A stretch of DNA of 37,638 nucleotides from Oscillospiraceae bacterium (GTDB lineage: Bacteria > Bacillota > Clostridia > Oscillospirales > Oscillospiraceae): positions 1 through 37,638 of the forward strand of contig JAFVXA010000042.1 of the NCBI GenBank assembly GCA_017501355.1. The letters are read 5' to 3'. Positions 17,225-25,318 of this stretch are shown one piece after another. The notes below the pieces were generated by a model, which had not been told where the DNA came from, searched no databases, and saw only the letters and a list, made by a program, of their open reading frames with translations. Every line of letters begins with the position of its first letter. The first letter of the stretch is position 1. Both the position numbers and the translations under genes were made by a program.

Positions 17225-19507
17225 ATGAAATTTTTCCCCCGCAAGCTTTGCTCCCTCATGCTGGCTTTCGCCATCATTCTGTCCCTGCCCATCGTGGCAT
17301 CCGCTTCTCCCGCCCTCGGCGACGATCTGGATGAACGCACGCTGATCGTGGGACGCAGCACGAGTTGGACATCCTCCAGATTCTGGAGCAATTCTCAGTC
17401 CGACCTTCGCGCCGAAAACTATGTCACCTATTCCCCCTCCACCGCGGTCACTCCCATCGTGACCTACGGCGAGTCCATCACCTCCCGCACCAAGCTCACC
17501 ACCATGGCAGCACAGCTGGAGGCAGAGGGCTATCGCGTGGTGGCAGGCATCAACGGCGACTTCTATAACACCGCCAACGGCGTTCCCCTCGGTCTTGTGG
17601 TGACCGAGGGCGTGATCCGCAGCGGCTCTTCCTATTACTATGCCCTCGGCTTTATGCCAGACGGCGAAATCATCTTCGGCACACCCAACCTCATTACCAC
17701 GGTCCACGCGACGGATGCCCTCACGGGGGAGCCCATGGGTATCGCCGTGCAGGACATCAACAAGGATCGCACCGACAAGGGCGTTTACCTCTATACCTAT
17801 GATTTCAATGCCAAGCACACCACCGGCACCACCGCCGTGGGCACCGATGTGGTGCTGTCCTATGTAGAGGGTTCTCTCTCCGTGGGCGGCACGGTGACGC
17901 TGCAGGTGGAGGAAGTCCTCATTGACAACGGCACCGCCGTGCATCTCACCGAGGATACCTTCGTGCTTTCTGCCAACAATTCCTCCCCCGCACTGTACCG
18001 CGAGCTGCTGCAGCAGCTCACCGCGGGTGATCTGGTCACCGTCTCCGTCCGCAGCGAGGACGAGCGCTGGAACGAGGTGGATTACGCCGTCGGTACCCTC
18101 TATCAGCTGGTGGAAGATGGCGAGGTGCACAAGGATGCAAGTCTTGTCTCCGGCAGCGCTCCCCGCACGGCAGTGGGCATCAAGCGCAACGGCGACATCC
18201 TGTTCTACACCATCGACGGTCGCCAGTCCGGTCACAGTGTGGGCGCGACCTACACCATGGTGGCAAAGCGTCTGATCGAGCTTGGCTGTGAGACCGCCTT
18301 CGCCATGGACGGCGGCGGCTCCACCGGCATACTGGTTTCCCTGCCCGGCGAGACCGCGTCCCTGCAGAACAAGCCCTCCGACGGCTATGAGCGTGCCGTC
18401 ACCAACCAGATCTTCCTCGTCGCCGAGGAAGGCACTTCCATGGGCTACGGCGGCGGTGTCTACATTCGTCCTGAGAGCTATCACGTCCTCGCAGGCGCGG
18501 ACGTTTCCTTCCGCACCAGCCCCTATAACAGTGACTTCTCCCCCGCAGGCGGCAAGGTCACGGTGAAAGCCAGCGCCGGCGAGGTGGAGGACAACATTCT
18601 CCACACCCCCCTCAGCGGCAGCAAGGTGACCCTTTCTGCCAGCGCCAACGGGCTCAGCGGCATGGCGGAGATCCACCTCATCACCAGCCCCGACAACATC
18701 ACTCTCCGTCAGGATGGCAAAAAGATTGAAACGCTCATCATCGGCAGCGGCGAAGCGGTGCAGCTGGACGCGACTGCGGTCAACAATCATCTGCCCCTGC
18801 TCGCGCAGAACAGCTGCTTCACCTGGGAGCTTTCCGATGAGCTCCTTGGCACCATCGACGAAAACGGTCTCTTCACTGCGGGCAGCCGCAGTCTCAAAGG
18901 TGTGATCACCGTTTCCGCAGGCAACAGCTCCGTGGAGCTTCCTGTGGAGGTCAAGAACGGAGACTACTTCACCGACATCGCCGACAGCTTTGCTCGCAAG
19001 TACATCAACAGTCTCTATGAACGGGGCGTTGTCACCGGCAAGGACGACGGCAGCTTTGCCCCCAACGACCCCGTGACCCGCCAGCAGTTCGCCGCCATGC
19101 TCTACCGCGCACTGGAGCTGAACGACGCGGATTACGAAGATATTGAGCTACCCTTCGCGGATAAGGATGGGCTTCGCAGCTACTCTCTCACTCCTGTGAA
19201 GGCACTCTACTCCATGGGTATCATCAATGGCTCTTCCAGCGGCGGCAAGCTCTACGTCTCTCCCTATGAGTCCCTTTCCCGCGCGCAGGCTTGCGCCTTT
19301 GTTGCCCGTGCCATGGGCATCGCTTCCGAGGAAATTCCCGACTACACCGACATCGACAACTTCCCCTCCTACGCACCCTCCTGTGTCGGTGCCTTGTCCG
19401 AGCTTGGCATCATTGGCGGCTATGACGACGGCAGTTTCCGTCCCCGCAACAACATGACCCGCGCACAGGTGTGCAAAGTGCTGTATTTGATGCTCGAAAA
19501 TCAGTAA
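17225..19507 (+). CDS. secreted phosphodiester-glycosidase (NAGPA-like) protein with three SLH domains
   Basis: This 760-residue protein is exported. Its signal peptide has basic residues at 6-7, a hydrophobic core at 8-24 and a cleavage site after ASA (residue 27). Residues about 60-420 match the NAGPA/DUF2233 phosphodiester glycosidase fold, with INGDFYN near 109-115, the segment RTAVGIKRNGDILFYTIDGR, and AMDGGGSTG near 360-368, the family's active-site signatures. A region of beta-sandwich character (about 425-575) follows. Three S-layer homology repeats come last (about 580-635, 640-695, 700-757), each with an ITRAQ-like or VTRQQ motif. SLH repeats bind the pyruvylated secondary cell-wall polymer, so the enzyme is probably cell-wall-anchored and trims phosphoglycosyl bonds in surface polymers. 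Start: TAGGAGGT just upstream of the ATG. Confidence 0.92.
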   Translation: MKFFPRKLCSLMLAFAIILSLPIVASASPALGDDLDERTLIVGRSTSWTSSRFWSNSQSDLRAENYVTYSPSTAVTPIVTYGESITSRTKLTTMAAQLEAEGYRVVAGINGDFYNTANGVPLGLVVTEGVIRSGSSYYYALGFMPDGEIIFGTPNLITTVHATDALTGEPMGIAVQDINKDRTDKGVYLYTYDFNAKHTTGTTAVGTDVVLSYVEGSLSVGGTVTLQVEEVLIDNGTAVHLTEDTFVLSANNSSPALYRELLQQLTAGDLVTVSVRSEDERWNEVDYAVGTLYQLVEDGEVHKDASLVSGSAPRTAVGIKRNGDILFYTIDGRQSGHSVGATYTMVAKRLIELGCETAFAMDGGGSTGILVSLPGETASLQNKPSDGYERAVTNQIFLVAEEGTSMGYGGGVYIRPESYHVLAGADVSFRTSPYNSDFSPAGGKVTVKASAGEVEDNILHTPLSGSKVTLSASANGLSGMAEIHLITSPDNITLRQDGKKIETLIIGSGEAVQLDATAVNNHLPLLAQNSCFTWELSDELLGTIDENGLFTAGSRSLKGVITVSAGNSSVELPVEVKNGDYFTDIADSFARKYINSLYERGVVTGKDDGSFAPNDPVTRQQFAAMLYRALELNDADYEDIELPFADKDGLRSYSLTPVKALYSMGIINGSSSGGKLYVSPYESLSRAQACAFVARAMGIASEEIPDYTDIDNFPSYAPSCVGALSELGIIGGYDDGSFRPRNNMTRAQVCKVLYLMLENQ

Positions 19508-19523
19508 TATTGACGAACAAAAT

Positions 19524-19562
19524 AAGAAAGGCGGGATATACTCCCGCCTTTCTTCCGCTTTT
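19524..19562 (+). terminator. terminator of the SLH protein gene
   Basis: A 12-bp perfect stem (19524-19535 with 19541-19552), a loop TATAC and the tail TCCGCTTTTT give a moderately strong terminator. Confidence 0.8.
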
Positions 19563-19585
19563 CGTAAATATTCTGCCAAAAAACC

Positions 19586-19615
19586 TTTACAAATGTTATC
19601 TTTTCCATATATAAT
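19586..19615 (+). promoter_or_regulatory. promoter of the DAACS symporter gene
   Basis: TTTACA (19586-19591), an 18-base spacer and a perfect TATAAT (19610-19615). Confidence 0.82.
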
Positions 19616-19663
19616 GCTATTATCGCATTTTGTGCGCTTATGAAAAAAGAGGAGGAATCATCA

Positions 19664-20893
19664 ATGAAAAAACTGTCCCTGACCGCGAAGATTTTCATCA
19701 GCATGGTGCTGGGTATCATCGCAGGTCTCCTGCTGCAGGGTAACCCTGATTTTGCAGTCACCTACATCAAGCCCCTGGGTACCATCTATCTGAACCTGAT
19801 CAAGATGGTCGTCGTCCCCGTCGTGTTCCTGTCCATCATGCAGGGTATCATTTCTCTGCAGGACATCCGCAAGGTCGGCCGCATGGGTGTCAGCACCGTG
19901 CTGTACTTCTTTGTGACCACCGCAATCGCTATCACCATCGGTCTGGTCCTCGCTAACATTCTCAACGTCGGCGGCGGCTATGTGCTGCAGGGCGGCGAAC
20001 TCAGTTACGAGGCAGCAGCAGCTCCCAGCTTCATCGATACCATCGTCAACATCTTCCCCTCCAACTTCTTCAAGCCCATGGTGGAGGCTAACATGCTGCA
20101 GGTCATCTGCATCTCCCTGTTCTTCGGCTTCGGCGTGATTCTCGCCGGCGAGAAGGGCAAGGTCGCTTCCGACTGGATCGACAGCTTTGCAGAAGTCAGC
20201 TTCAAGGTCATGAACATGATCATCAGCGTGTCTGTGATCGGTGTGTTCGCTCTGATCTGCCCCGTCATCGCTCAGAACGGTCCCGAGGTTCTGCTGCCCC
20301 TGCTGAAGGTCATCCTGATCGCTTACGCAGCATACATCTTCCACGTTCTCGTGGCATACTCCGTGTCCGTCAAGTGCTTTGTCGGCATGAACCCCTTCAC
20401 CTTCCTGAAGGGCGTCAGCCAGGCAGCTCTGTTCGCATTCTCTTCCGCATCTTCCGTCGGTACCCTGCCCTTCTCTCTGGCAGCTACCGAGAAGCTCGGC
20501 GCTCGTAAGGACGTTGCAAGCTTCGTGCTGCCCCTCGGCGCTACCATCAACATGGACGGTACCGCGATCTATCAGGGTGTCTGCGCAATCTTCATTGCTC
20601 AGATCTTCGGCGTTGAGCTCACTTTGGCTAACCAGCTCACCATCATCCTCACCGCTACTCTCGCTTCCATCGGTACCGCCGGTGTCCCCGGCTCCGGCAT
20701 GATCATGCTGGCAATGGTGCTCGAGAGCGTGGGTCTGCCTGTCGAGGGTATCGCACTGGTCGCAGGTATCGACCGTATCCTCGATATGGGTCGTACCGCA
20801 GTCAACATCGTCGGCGACTGCTCCTGCACCATCTGCATCGATGCAATGGACAAGAAGCTCTCTGCTAAGAAGGCTGCTAAGGCTGCTAAGTAA
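19664..20893 (+). CDS. dicarboxylate/amino acid:cation symporter (DAACS/GltP type)
   Basis: This 409-residue protein is a member of the glutamate/dicarboxylate symporter family that uses Na+ or H+. Family motifs appear in order: a Ser-rich HP1 loop SSASSVGTLP, NMDGTAIYQG in TM7, TAGVPGSGMIML in HP2, and GIDRILDMGRTAVNIVGD in TM8. In TM8 the Asp, Arg, Thr and Asn that bind acidic substrates in the archaeal homologue GltPh (D394, R397, T398, N401) are all kept, so glutamate, aspartate or a C4-dicarboxylate is likely, and SstT-type serine transport is unlikely. The start at 19664 has GAGGAGG upstream; an ATG at 19640 has none. The codon use looks like a highly expressed gene. The basic Lys/Ala tail is unusual but harmless. 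Confidence 0.95.
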   Translation: MKKLSLTAKIFISMVLGIIAGLLLQGNPDFAVTYIKPLGTIYLNLIKMVVVPVVFLSIMQGIISLQDIRKVGRMGVSTVLYFFVTTAIAITIGLVLANILNVGGGYVLQGGELSYEAAAAPSFIDTIVNIFPSNFFKPMVEANMLQVICISLFFGFGVILAGEKGKVASDWIDSFAEVSFKVMNMIISVSVIGVFALICPVIAQNGPEVLLPLLKVILIAYAAYIFHVLVAYSVSVKCFVGMNPFTFLKGVSQAALFAFSSASSVGTLPFSLAATEKLGARKDVASFVLPLGATINMDGTAIYQGVCAIFIAQIFGVELTLANQLTIILTATLASIGTAGVPGSGMIMLAMVLESVGLPVEGIALVAGIDRILDMGRTAVNIVGDCSCTICIDAMDKKLSAKKAAKAAK

Positions 20894-20912
20894 GTTGCAT
20901 ACAGTGTACATC

Positions 20913-20950
20913 AAAGAAGCTCTGCCGTTTGGCAGAGCTTCTTTTTTTAT
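20913..20950 (+). terminator. terminator of the DAACS symporter gene
   Basis: A perfect 14-bp stem (20913-20926 with 20931-20944), a GTTT loop and a T-tract of at least seven. Confidence 0.95.
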
Positions 20951-21010
20951 TCTCCTTGCTTCAAGAGGAAGCGTCCCGCAGGGGCAGTCTTATTCCACCG
21001 TCGCGGCATT

Positions 21011-21043
21011 ACGATTCCCGGGTGCTTCGCCCCCGCCAATCGT
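21011..21043. other. dyad between the symporter and the PflX-like gene
   Basis: ACGATT (21011-21016) and AATCGT (21038-21043) bracket a GC-rich centre with further partial pairing, extended outward by GGCA/TGCC with a bulge. There is no T-tract on either side. It lies 25 bases past the stop of the gene at 21068 and may be a weak 3' stem. No gene is seen in 20951-21067. Confidence 0.4.
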
Positions 21044-21067
21044 GCCACATCCTCGGAACAGCCTCGC

Positions 21068-21967
21068 TCATTCCGCCACCGGCGGCGCTTCGGCTGTTAC
21101 CCCCTGTAATGCGAAGTCCGGCGTGTAGCGGGATTCGGCACTGCTGCCATCCTGCAAAAAGCCATCCCTTACGCCGCAGTTCAGCATATACTGCTTTGCC
21201 GCGCGATACTCCGCGCCGGTGACGCGGCGTTTCAGCAATCCCTCCGCGTTCTTTTGGGGTGTATACTGGTTCATCAGCGAGAACAGCACCTCGCCGCTGC
21301 CAAAGTTCTCTGCCACCCAGTCAATCACGCGGCGGGTGTTCTCCAGCTCTCCCGGCAGCATCAGATGGCGGATCAGCACGCCTTTTTTCAGCAAGCCGTC
21401 CTCGCCCAGCTCGTAGCTTCCCACCTGTCGGTACATTTCAAGAATAGCTGCTGTGGCGGTCTCAAAATAGTCCGGCGCACGGGAATAGCGCTGCCCCGCC
21501 TCCGCTGTTGCATACTTGAGGTCAGGCAGATAGATCTGCACCTTTCCCGCGAGCAGCCGCAGGGTCTCCACACTCTCATAGCCGCCGCTGTTCCAGACAA
21601 CCGGCAGTCCCGGGTCTTCCTCCAGCACCTGCGCAAGAACATGGGTGAAGTGGGTCGGGGTCACAAGGTCGAGGTTGTGCGCTCCCTGCGCCTTCAGCTC
21701 CCGAAAGATTTCCCTCAGCCGCTCCACTGTGATCGCCGCGCCGAAATGCTCTCTGCTGATGGGATCGTTCTGACAGTACACGCAGCCGAGATTGCAGCCC
21801 GAGAAAAACACCGTTCCCGCGCCGCCGCTGCCGCTGATGCAAGGCTCTTCCCATTGGTGCAGCGCCGCCCGCGCCACTACGGGCAGACTCGGCATACCGC
21901 ACACGCCGCCGCCTTTCGTTTCCGTCCGCTCCGCGCCGCAGCGTCTCGGACAAAGGGTACAGATCAT
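21068..21967 (-). CDS. PflX-type (COG1313) radical SAM protein
   Basis: This 299-residue protein is a radical SAM enzyme related to pyruvate formate-lyase activating enzymes. The N-terminus ICTLCPRRCGAER with GVCGMP shows an extra Cys set typical of COG1313. The main cluster motif SGCNLGCVYCQN (CxxxCxxC) follows at about residues 55-66, then TPTHFTHVLAQVL, VWNSGGYE, YLPDLKYA and SLMNQYTP, all in family order. The true substrate of this subfamily is unknown; it is not a proven PFL activase. I start at ATG 21965-21967, one base after the tdk stop, with AAGGTGGGG upstream; a longer frame would overlap tdk. It is translated as part of the radicalSAM-mutY-tdk-pflX cluster. Confidence 0.9.
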   Translation of the reverse strand: MICTLCPRRCGAERTETKGGGVCGMPSLPVVARAALHQWEEPCISGSGGAGTVFFSGCNLGCVYCQNDPISREHFGAAITVERLREIFRELKAQGAHNLDLVTPTHFTHVLAQVLEEDPGLPVVWNSGGYESVETLRLLAGKVQIYLPDLKYATAEAGQRYSRAPDYFETATAAILEMYRQVGSYELGEDGLLKKGVLIRHLMLPGELENTRRVIDWVAENFGSGEVLFSLMNQYTPQKNAEGLLKRRVTGAEYRAAKQYMLNCGVRDGFLQDGSSAESRYTPDFALQGVTAEAPPVAE

Positions 21968-21968
21968 C

Positions 21969-22553
21969 TCACTTCCCCACCTTGAAGTCGGGACCAAGGT
22001 CGCCTGCGTTCCAGTGGCGGCGGCAGAGACCGATGTACTTGTCGTTGGCACCCAGCACCACCTGCTCGCCCTCCTTCAGCACCTTACCGTCGGCATCGAA
22101 GCGGGCATTGAAGGTCGCCTTCTTGCCGCACCAGCAGATGGTCTTGACCTCCTCCAGCTTGTCTGCCATGACGAGCAGCTCATAACTGCCGGGGAAGAGC
22201 TCACCGCGAAAGTCCGCCCGCAGACCATAGCAGATCACGGGAATGCCGCAGTCGTCCACGAGATGCACAAGATAGCGCACCTCCTCACGGGTGAGGAACT
22301 GGGCTTCGTCCACGATGATGCAGGCGTTTTCCTGCAGGGCGCTTTCCGCCATCTCCCGCATCTCATCGAAATAGATGCAGGGATGACTGAGACCGATGCG
22401 GGAATACACCATGTGGTCGCCGTCGCGGGTGTCCATGCGAGGCTTGACCAGCAGGGTCTTCTGTCCCCGCTCGGCATAGTTGTAACGCGCCATCAGCGCG
22501 TTGGCGGTCTTGCTGGAGCCCATCGCTCCGTATTTGAAGTAAAGCTGAGCCAT
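21969..22553 (-). CDS. tdk: thymidine kinase, type II
   Basis: This 194-residue enzyme phosphorylates thymidine to dTMP with ATP in nucleoside salvage. The P-loop GAMGSSKT is at residues 9-16, the Mg-binding Walker B segment IIVDEAQF near 80, and the substrate segment with CYGLRADFRGELF follows. A structural zinc site is formed by CWCGKKA and the C-terminal LCRRHW (the last ligand is His rather than Cys, which occurs in the family). Length is normal. A start site AGGAG precedes the ATG. The gene lies 72 bases downstream of mutY, a gap without a gene, and one base upstream of the PflX-like gene. Confidence 0.97.
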   Translation of the reverse strand: MAQLYFKYGAMGSSKTANALMARYNYAERGQKTLLVKPRMDTRDGDHMVYSRIGLSHPCIYFDEMREMAESALQENACIIVDEAQFLTREEVRYLVHLVDDCGIPVICYGLRADFRGELFPGSYELLVMADKLEEVKTICWCGKKATFNARFDADGKVLKEGEQVVLGANDKYIGLCRRHWNAGDLGPDFKVGK

Positions 22554-22625
22554 TTCCTTCTCTCCTGTCTTTCATCCTTTGGGGCAGCCCCCATCGGTTT
22601 TTTTCGGGCGCTTGCGTCCCTGACA

Positions 22626-23672
22626 TCAATTCTCCAGTGCTTCTTTTTTGAACTTTTCAAACGCCGAAGGCACAGCGTGTGCCAACAGCTCTTCTCTGTC
22701 CATCCAGACGAGGTCGTCCTTGCCCTCACCCATCACTTCCAGCGCATAGCCCTGCATCTGCCACTCCACGTGGGTGAAGATGTGTCTGGCATGAAGGCTC
22801 TTTTTCCAGTCCCGCACCTGCAGTCCCTGCTCCGCAAGGAGAGCAGCCGTTTCCTCTTCGCTCCGTTTTCCCGGGACATTGGGAAACTCCCAGAGCGATG
22901 CCAGCAGACCTTCCGCCGGGCGCTTGCGCAGCGCCACCTTCCCCTGCCGATACAGCAGCAGCACGGTCATCTCCTCCACGCGGCGCGCCTTTTTCTTCGC
23001 CCGCACGGGCAAAAGCGCGGTCTTGCCCGCCGCTCTTGCGGCACAGAACGCCTTTGCGGGGCACTCCTCGCAGAGGGGCTCACCGTTTGGCAGGCACACC
23101 GTAGCGCCGAGATCCATCAGCGCCTGCACATAGGCATCGGGACGCTCCCGGCTCATGGTCTCCGCAAGTGCGGCGCGGTAGCGCTTTTTCACCGCCGCGT
23201 CTGTCACATCGCTCTCATCCCCCCCAAGGCGGGCGAGGATGCGCAGCACATTGCCGTCCACCGCCGGGGTGGGTATACCGCAGGCGATGGACAAAATCGC
23301 CCCCGCGGTGTAGTCACCAATGCCGGGCAGGGCGATGAGCTCGTCATAGGTCCCGGGAAACACGCCGCCGTATTGCGCTGCGATGATCTTCGCCGCTTTC
23401 TGCAGGTTGCGGGCACGGCTGTAATAGCCGAGCCCCTCCCAAAGCTTCATCAGCTTCTCTTCCTCTGCCTCTGCCAGGGCTTGCACCGTGGGAAACGCTG
23501 TCATAAAACGCTCAAAATAGGGCAGCACAGCCGCCACGCGGGTCTGCTGCAGCATGATCTCCGACACCCATGTACGGTAGGGCGATACCTCCTCCCGCCA
23601 CGGCAGAATGCGGCGGTGGGCATCGTACCACTGCAAAAGGGGCTCACGCAGTGCCAACAACTGTTCTCTCAT
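22626..23672 (-). CDS. mutY: A/G-specific adenine DNA glycosylase
   Basis: This 348-residue base-excision enzyme removes adenine mispaired with 8-oxoguanine. The catalytic Glu38 is in VSEIMLQQTRV, the helix-hairpin-helix reads LPGIGDYTAGAI (115-126), and the catalytic Asp139 is in PAVDGNVLR. The iron-sulphur Cys are 193, 201, 204 and 210 (C-x7-C-x2-C-x5-C; E. coli has x6 in the first gap). The C-terminal NUDIX-like domain (about 228-345), which reads 8-oxoguanine, contains RPAEGLLASLWEFPNVPG. Length is normal. The start ATG lies three bases after the stop of the upstream radical SAM gene, so they are co-transcribed. Confidence 0.97.
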   Translation of the reverse strand: MREQLLALREPLLQWYDAHRRILPWREEVSPYRTWVSEIMLQQTRVAAVLPYFERFMTAFPTVQALAEAEEEKLMKLWEGLGYYSRARNLQKAAKIIAAQYGGVFPGTYDELIALPGIGDYTAGAILSIACGIPTPAVDGNVLRILARLGGDESDVTDAAVKKRYRAALAETMSRERPDAYVQALMDLGATVCLPNGEPLCEECPAKAFCAARAAGKTALLPVRAKKKARRVEEMTVLLLYRQGKVALRKRPAEGLLASLWEFPNVPGKRSEEETAALLAEQGLQVRDWKKSLHARHIFTHVEWQMQGYALEVMGEGKDDLVWMDREELLAHAVPSAFEKFKKEALEN

Positions 23673-23675
23673 CGC

Positions 23676-24515
23676 TTACCCCCGATTGAAGCGGGAGGCA
23701 TAGCCGCAGCGGCGGCACAGCTCCTCTGTGGGACGGCGGCAGGAAAAGCCCTCATAGATCGCCTTTGCCCGTTCCCCTCCAAGGATATCTGCCAGATCCT
23801 GCTCCAGCAGATTGCCAAGGGGAATGTCCCCCTCATGGTCAAGACAGCAGGGCACCACGGTGCCGTCCACCAGCACCGCGATCTGGTCTCTGAGCCCGAG
23901 ACAGAACTCCGTGCCGCTCTCAGGCGCGGAGAGGTCTGGCCACTCAAACTTTTCCGCGTGTTCAAGATAGAGCTTCGGGCGCAGGGTGAAGCTGCCATCC
24001 CGCTTTTCTTCCCAAACGCTCCGCCCCGTCTTTTCCCGCAGGAACGCCAGCACCTCGCCGTTGCGCTCCTCCGCGCCGCCTTCATTCCAGAGCCGCAATG
24101 CTCCGATCACGTCCCGCTGCGACAGCTTTTCCGCAAAGCGCCACACGCTTTCAAGGTAGGGGCGCATATCGCCGCCGTCGTTACCCTCGAAGCTGTGGAG
24201 CGAAACGCTGACCTTGTGCAGCGCCCTGCAGCCAAGCAGCATCTCTCCCGCCTTCTCCAGCAGCGTGCCGTTGGTGGTCACGCAGACCCGGAAGCCAAGC
24301 TGCTCTGCCGCCGCAAGGATCTGCGGCAGAGCGGGATGCAGCAGGGGCTCGCCCATCACATGGAGGTACAGATACTGCACCGACCCTCTGAGCTTCTCCG
24401 CGATGGCGGCAAATTCCTCTGCCGTCATAAAGCGCTGCCGCCGCCTTGTGCCGGGGCAGAAGGCGCAATGGAGATTGCACACATTAGTGATCTCCACATA
24501 AGCTCGTTTCAGCAT
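23676..24515 (-). CDS. radical SAM protein with SPASM-like C-terminus
   Basis: This 279-residue protein has the cluster motif EITNVCNLHCAFCPGTRR (CxxxCxxC at residues 13-20), then LHVMGEPLLHP (the SAM-binding GEP motif) and VTTNGTLLEKA. The C-terminal part has CLGLRDQ, then DGTVVPCCLDHEGDIPLGNL and a closing CRRCGY, the Cys layout of SPASM domains that hold auxiliary Fe-S clusters. Substrate unknown; no peptide-precursor gene is seen nearby, so a RiPP-maturase role has no support. The start ATG 24513-24515 follows AGGAGG; a start eight codons earlier lies inside that site. It heads the mutY-tdk-pflX cluster. No convincing promoter is visible in the gap to 24600. Confidence 0.88.
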   Translation of the reverse strand: MLKRAYVEITNVCNLHCAFCPGTRRRQRFMTAEEFAAIAEKLRGSVQYLYLHVMGEPLLHPALPQILAAAEQLGFRVCVTTNGTLLEKAGEMLLGCRALHKVSVSLHSFEGNDGGDMRPYLESVWRFAEKLSQRDVIGALRLWNEGGAEERNGEVLAFLREKTGRSVWEEKRDGSFTLRPKLYLEHAEKFEWPDLSAPESGTEFCLGLRDQIAVLVDGTVVPCCLDHEGDIPLGNLLEQDLADILGGERAKAIYEGFSCRRPTEELCRRCGYASRFNRG

Positions 24516-24589
24516 CCCTTCTCCTCCTTTTTCGCACATATTAAAAAGAGTTTACCATAGAATCCCCGCAAAAAAAAGCTCCATTTTCC

Positions 24590-24629
24590 ACCGCAAAATA
24601 CAAACCGCCCTGCCACGCAGAGCGGTTTG
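24590..24629 (-). terminator. terminator of the ntp operon
   Basis: A 13-bp stem (24601-24613 with 24617-24629, one G-U) with a 3-base loop is followed on the minus strand by TATTTTGC. It lies 15 bases after the ntpD stop. Confidence 0.85.
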
Positions 24630-24644
24630 CTTTGTTTCGTTTCC

Positions 24645-25307
24645 TTACTGTGCGGGAGGACGGAAATCGTGCGCCTGCTGCAGCATCATGTCCTTGACCT
24701 TCATCAGTCTCGTGGTGTTGCCGCGCTCGTTTTCCTCCAGCTTCATGGAGATATAGCGGATGTTCTTCTTGAGGTCGGGGATCATCACATATTCCAGTGC
24801 ATTGACACGCCGACGGGTCTTTTCGATATCCTGCGCCAGCAGCTGCATGGTCTTTTCCACCTGCGCCAGCTCCAGCATATCCTCAAACACCTTTCCAAGC
24901 CCCTCCACCGCCGTATCCAGCTCGCCCGAGGTCTGGGCAAAGCCGTAGGGGTAGATCTCCGCTGCGTTGGCGCTGCGGGTCTGGAACTGATAGGTGGGCA
25001 CCATGACGCTCATGATATTGCGGCTGCCCACCTCCAGCGCCACGCTCTGCTTCGGGTACAGCAGCGCCTGCTCCAGCATTTCGGGCAGAAGGACGGCAGA
25101 TGCCACCGCGAAAGCGGTGTTGGACTGCTCCAGTCCCTTTTCTACGCTGGCACGCAGTTCCTTGTTGCGGCGCACCACTTCGAGAAACTGCTTCATCAGC
25201 TCGTCGCGCTTATCCTTCAGCAGCTTGTGACCCCGCACCGCCGTTTTGAGCCGTCCTTTCAGACGGGTCAGCTCCATGCGCGTGGGGTTGATGGTCGCAT
25301 TTGCCAC
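24645..25307 (-). CDS. ntpD: V-type ATPase subunit D (central rotor shaft)
   Basis: This 220-residue subunit forms the long coiled-coil shaft that rotates inside the A3B3 head. The conserved N-terminus INPTRMELTRLKGRLKTAVR and the family LLKDKRDEL segment are visible, as is the C-terminal coil with KTRRRVNALEYVMIPDLKK. The start is GTG (25305-25307) with AGGTGA six bases before it. It is the last gene of the operon, 11 bases after ntpB. Confidence 0.96.
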   Translation of the reverse strand: MANATINPTRMELTRLKGRLKTAVRGHKLLKDKRDELMKQFLEVVRRNKELRASVEKGLEQSNTAFAVASAVLLPEMLEQALLYPKQSVALEVGSRNIMSVMVPTYQFQTRSANAAEIYPYGFAQTSGELDTAVEGLGKVFEDMLELAQVEKTMQLLAQDIEKTRRRVNALEYVMIPDLKKNIRYISMKLEENERGNTTRLMKVKDMMLQQAHDFRPPAQ

Positions 25308-25318
25308 AGGCGTTCACC

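Noticed and set aside
19640-19663. Upstream ATG for the DAACS symporter
   Set aside because: It has no ribosome-binding site, while the sequence it would encode is itself the GAGGAGG site of the ATG at 19664.
21068-22051. Longer start for the PflX-like gene inside tdk
   Set aside because: The extra 28 residues overlap tdk in another frame and do not resemble the family; the ATG at 21965-21967 has a good site and gives the normal N-terminus.
23676-24515. RiPP biosynthesis cluster around the SPASM protein
   Set aside because: I see no small precursor peptide, leader-binding domain, peptidase or exporter within several kilobases; the neighbours are DNA repair and nucleoside salvage genes.
21792-24560. 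Very long open frame (over 900 codons) on the plus strand opposite tdk, mutY and the radical SAM genes
   Set aside because: It is the GC-rich antisense shadow of four well-supported genes, is full of His/Gln/Arg-rich low-quality sequence and has no ribosome-binding site. Similar frames opposite blaR1, typA, ntpA, ntpC and ntpI were rejected for the same reason.
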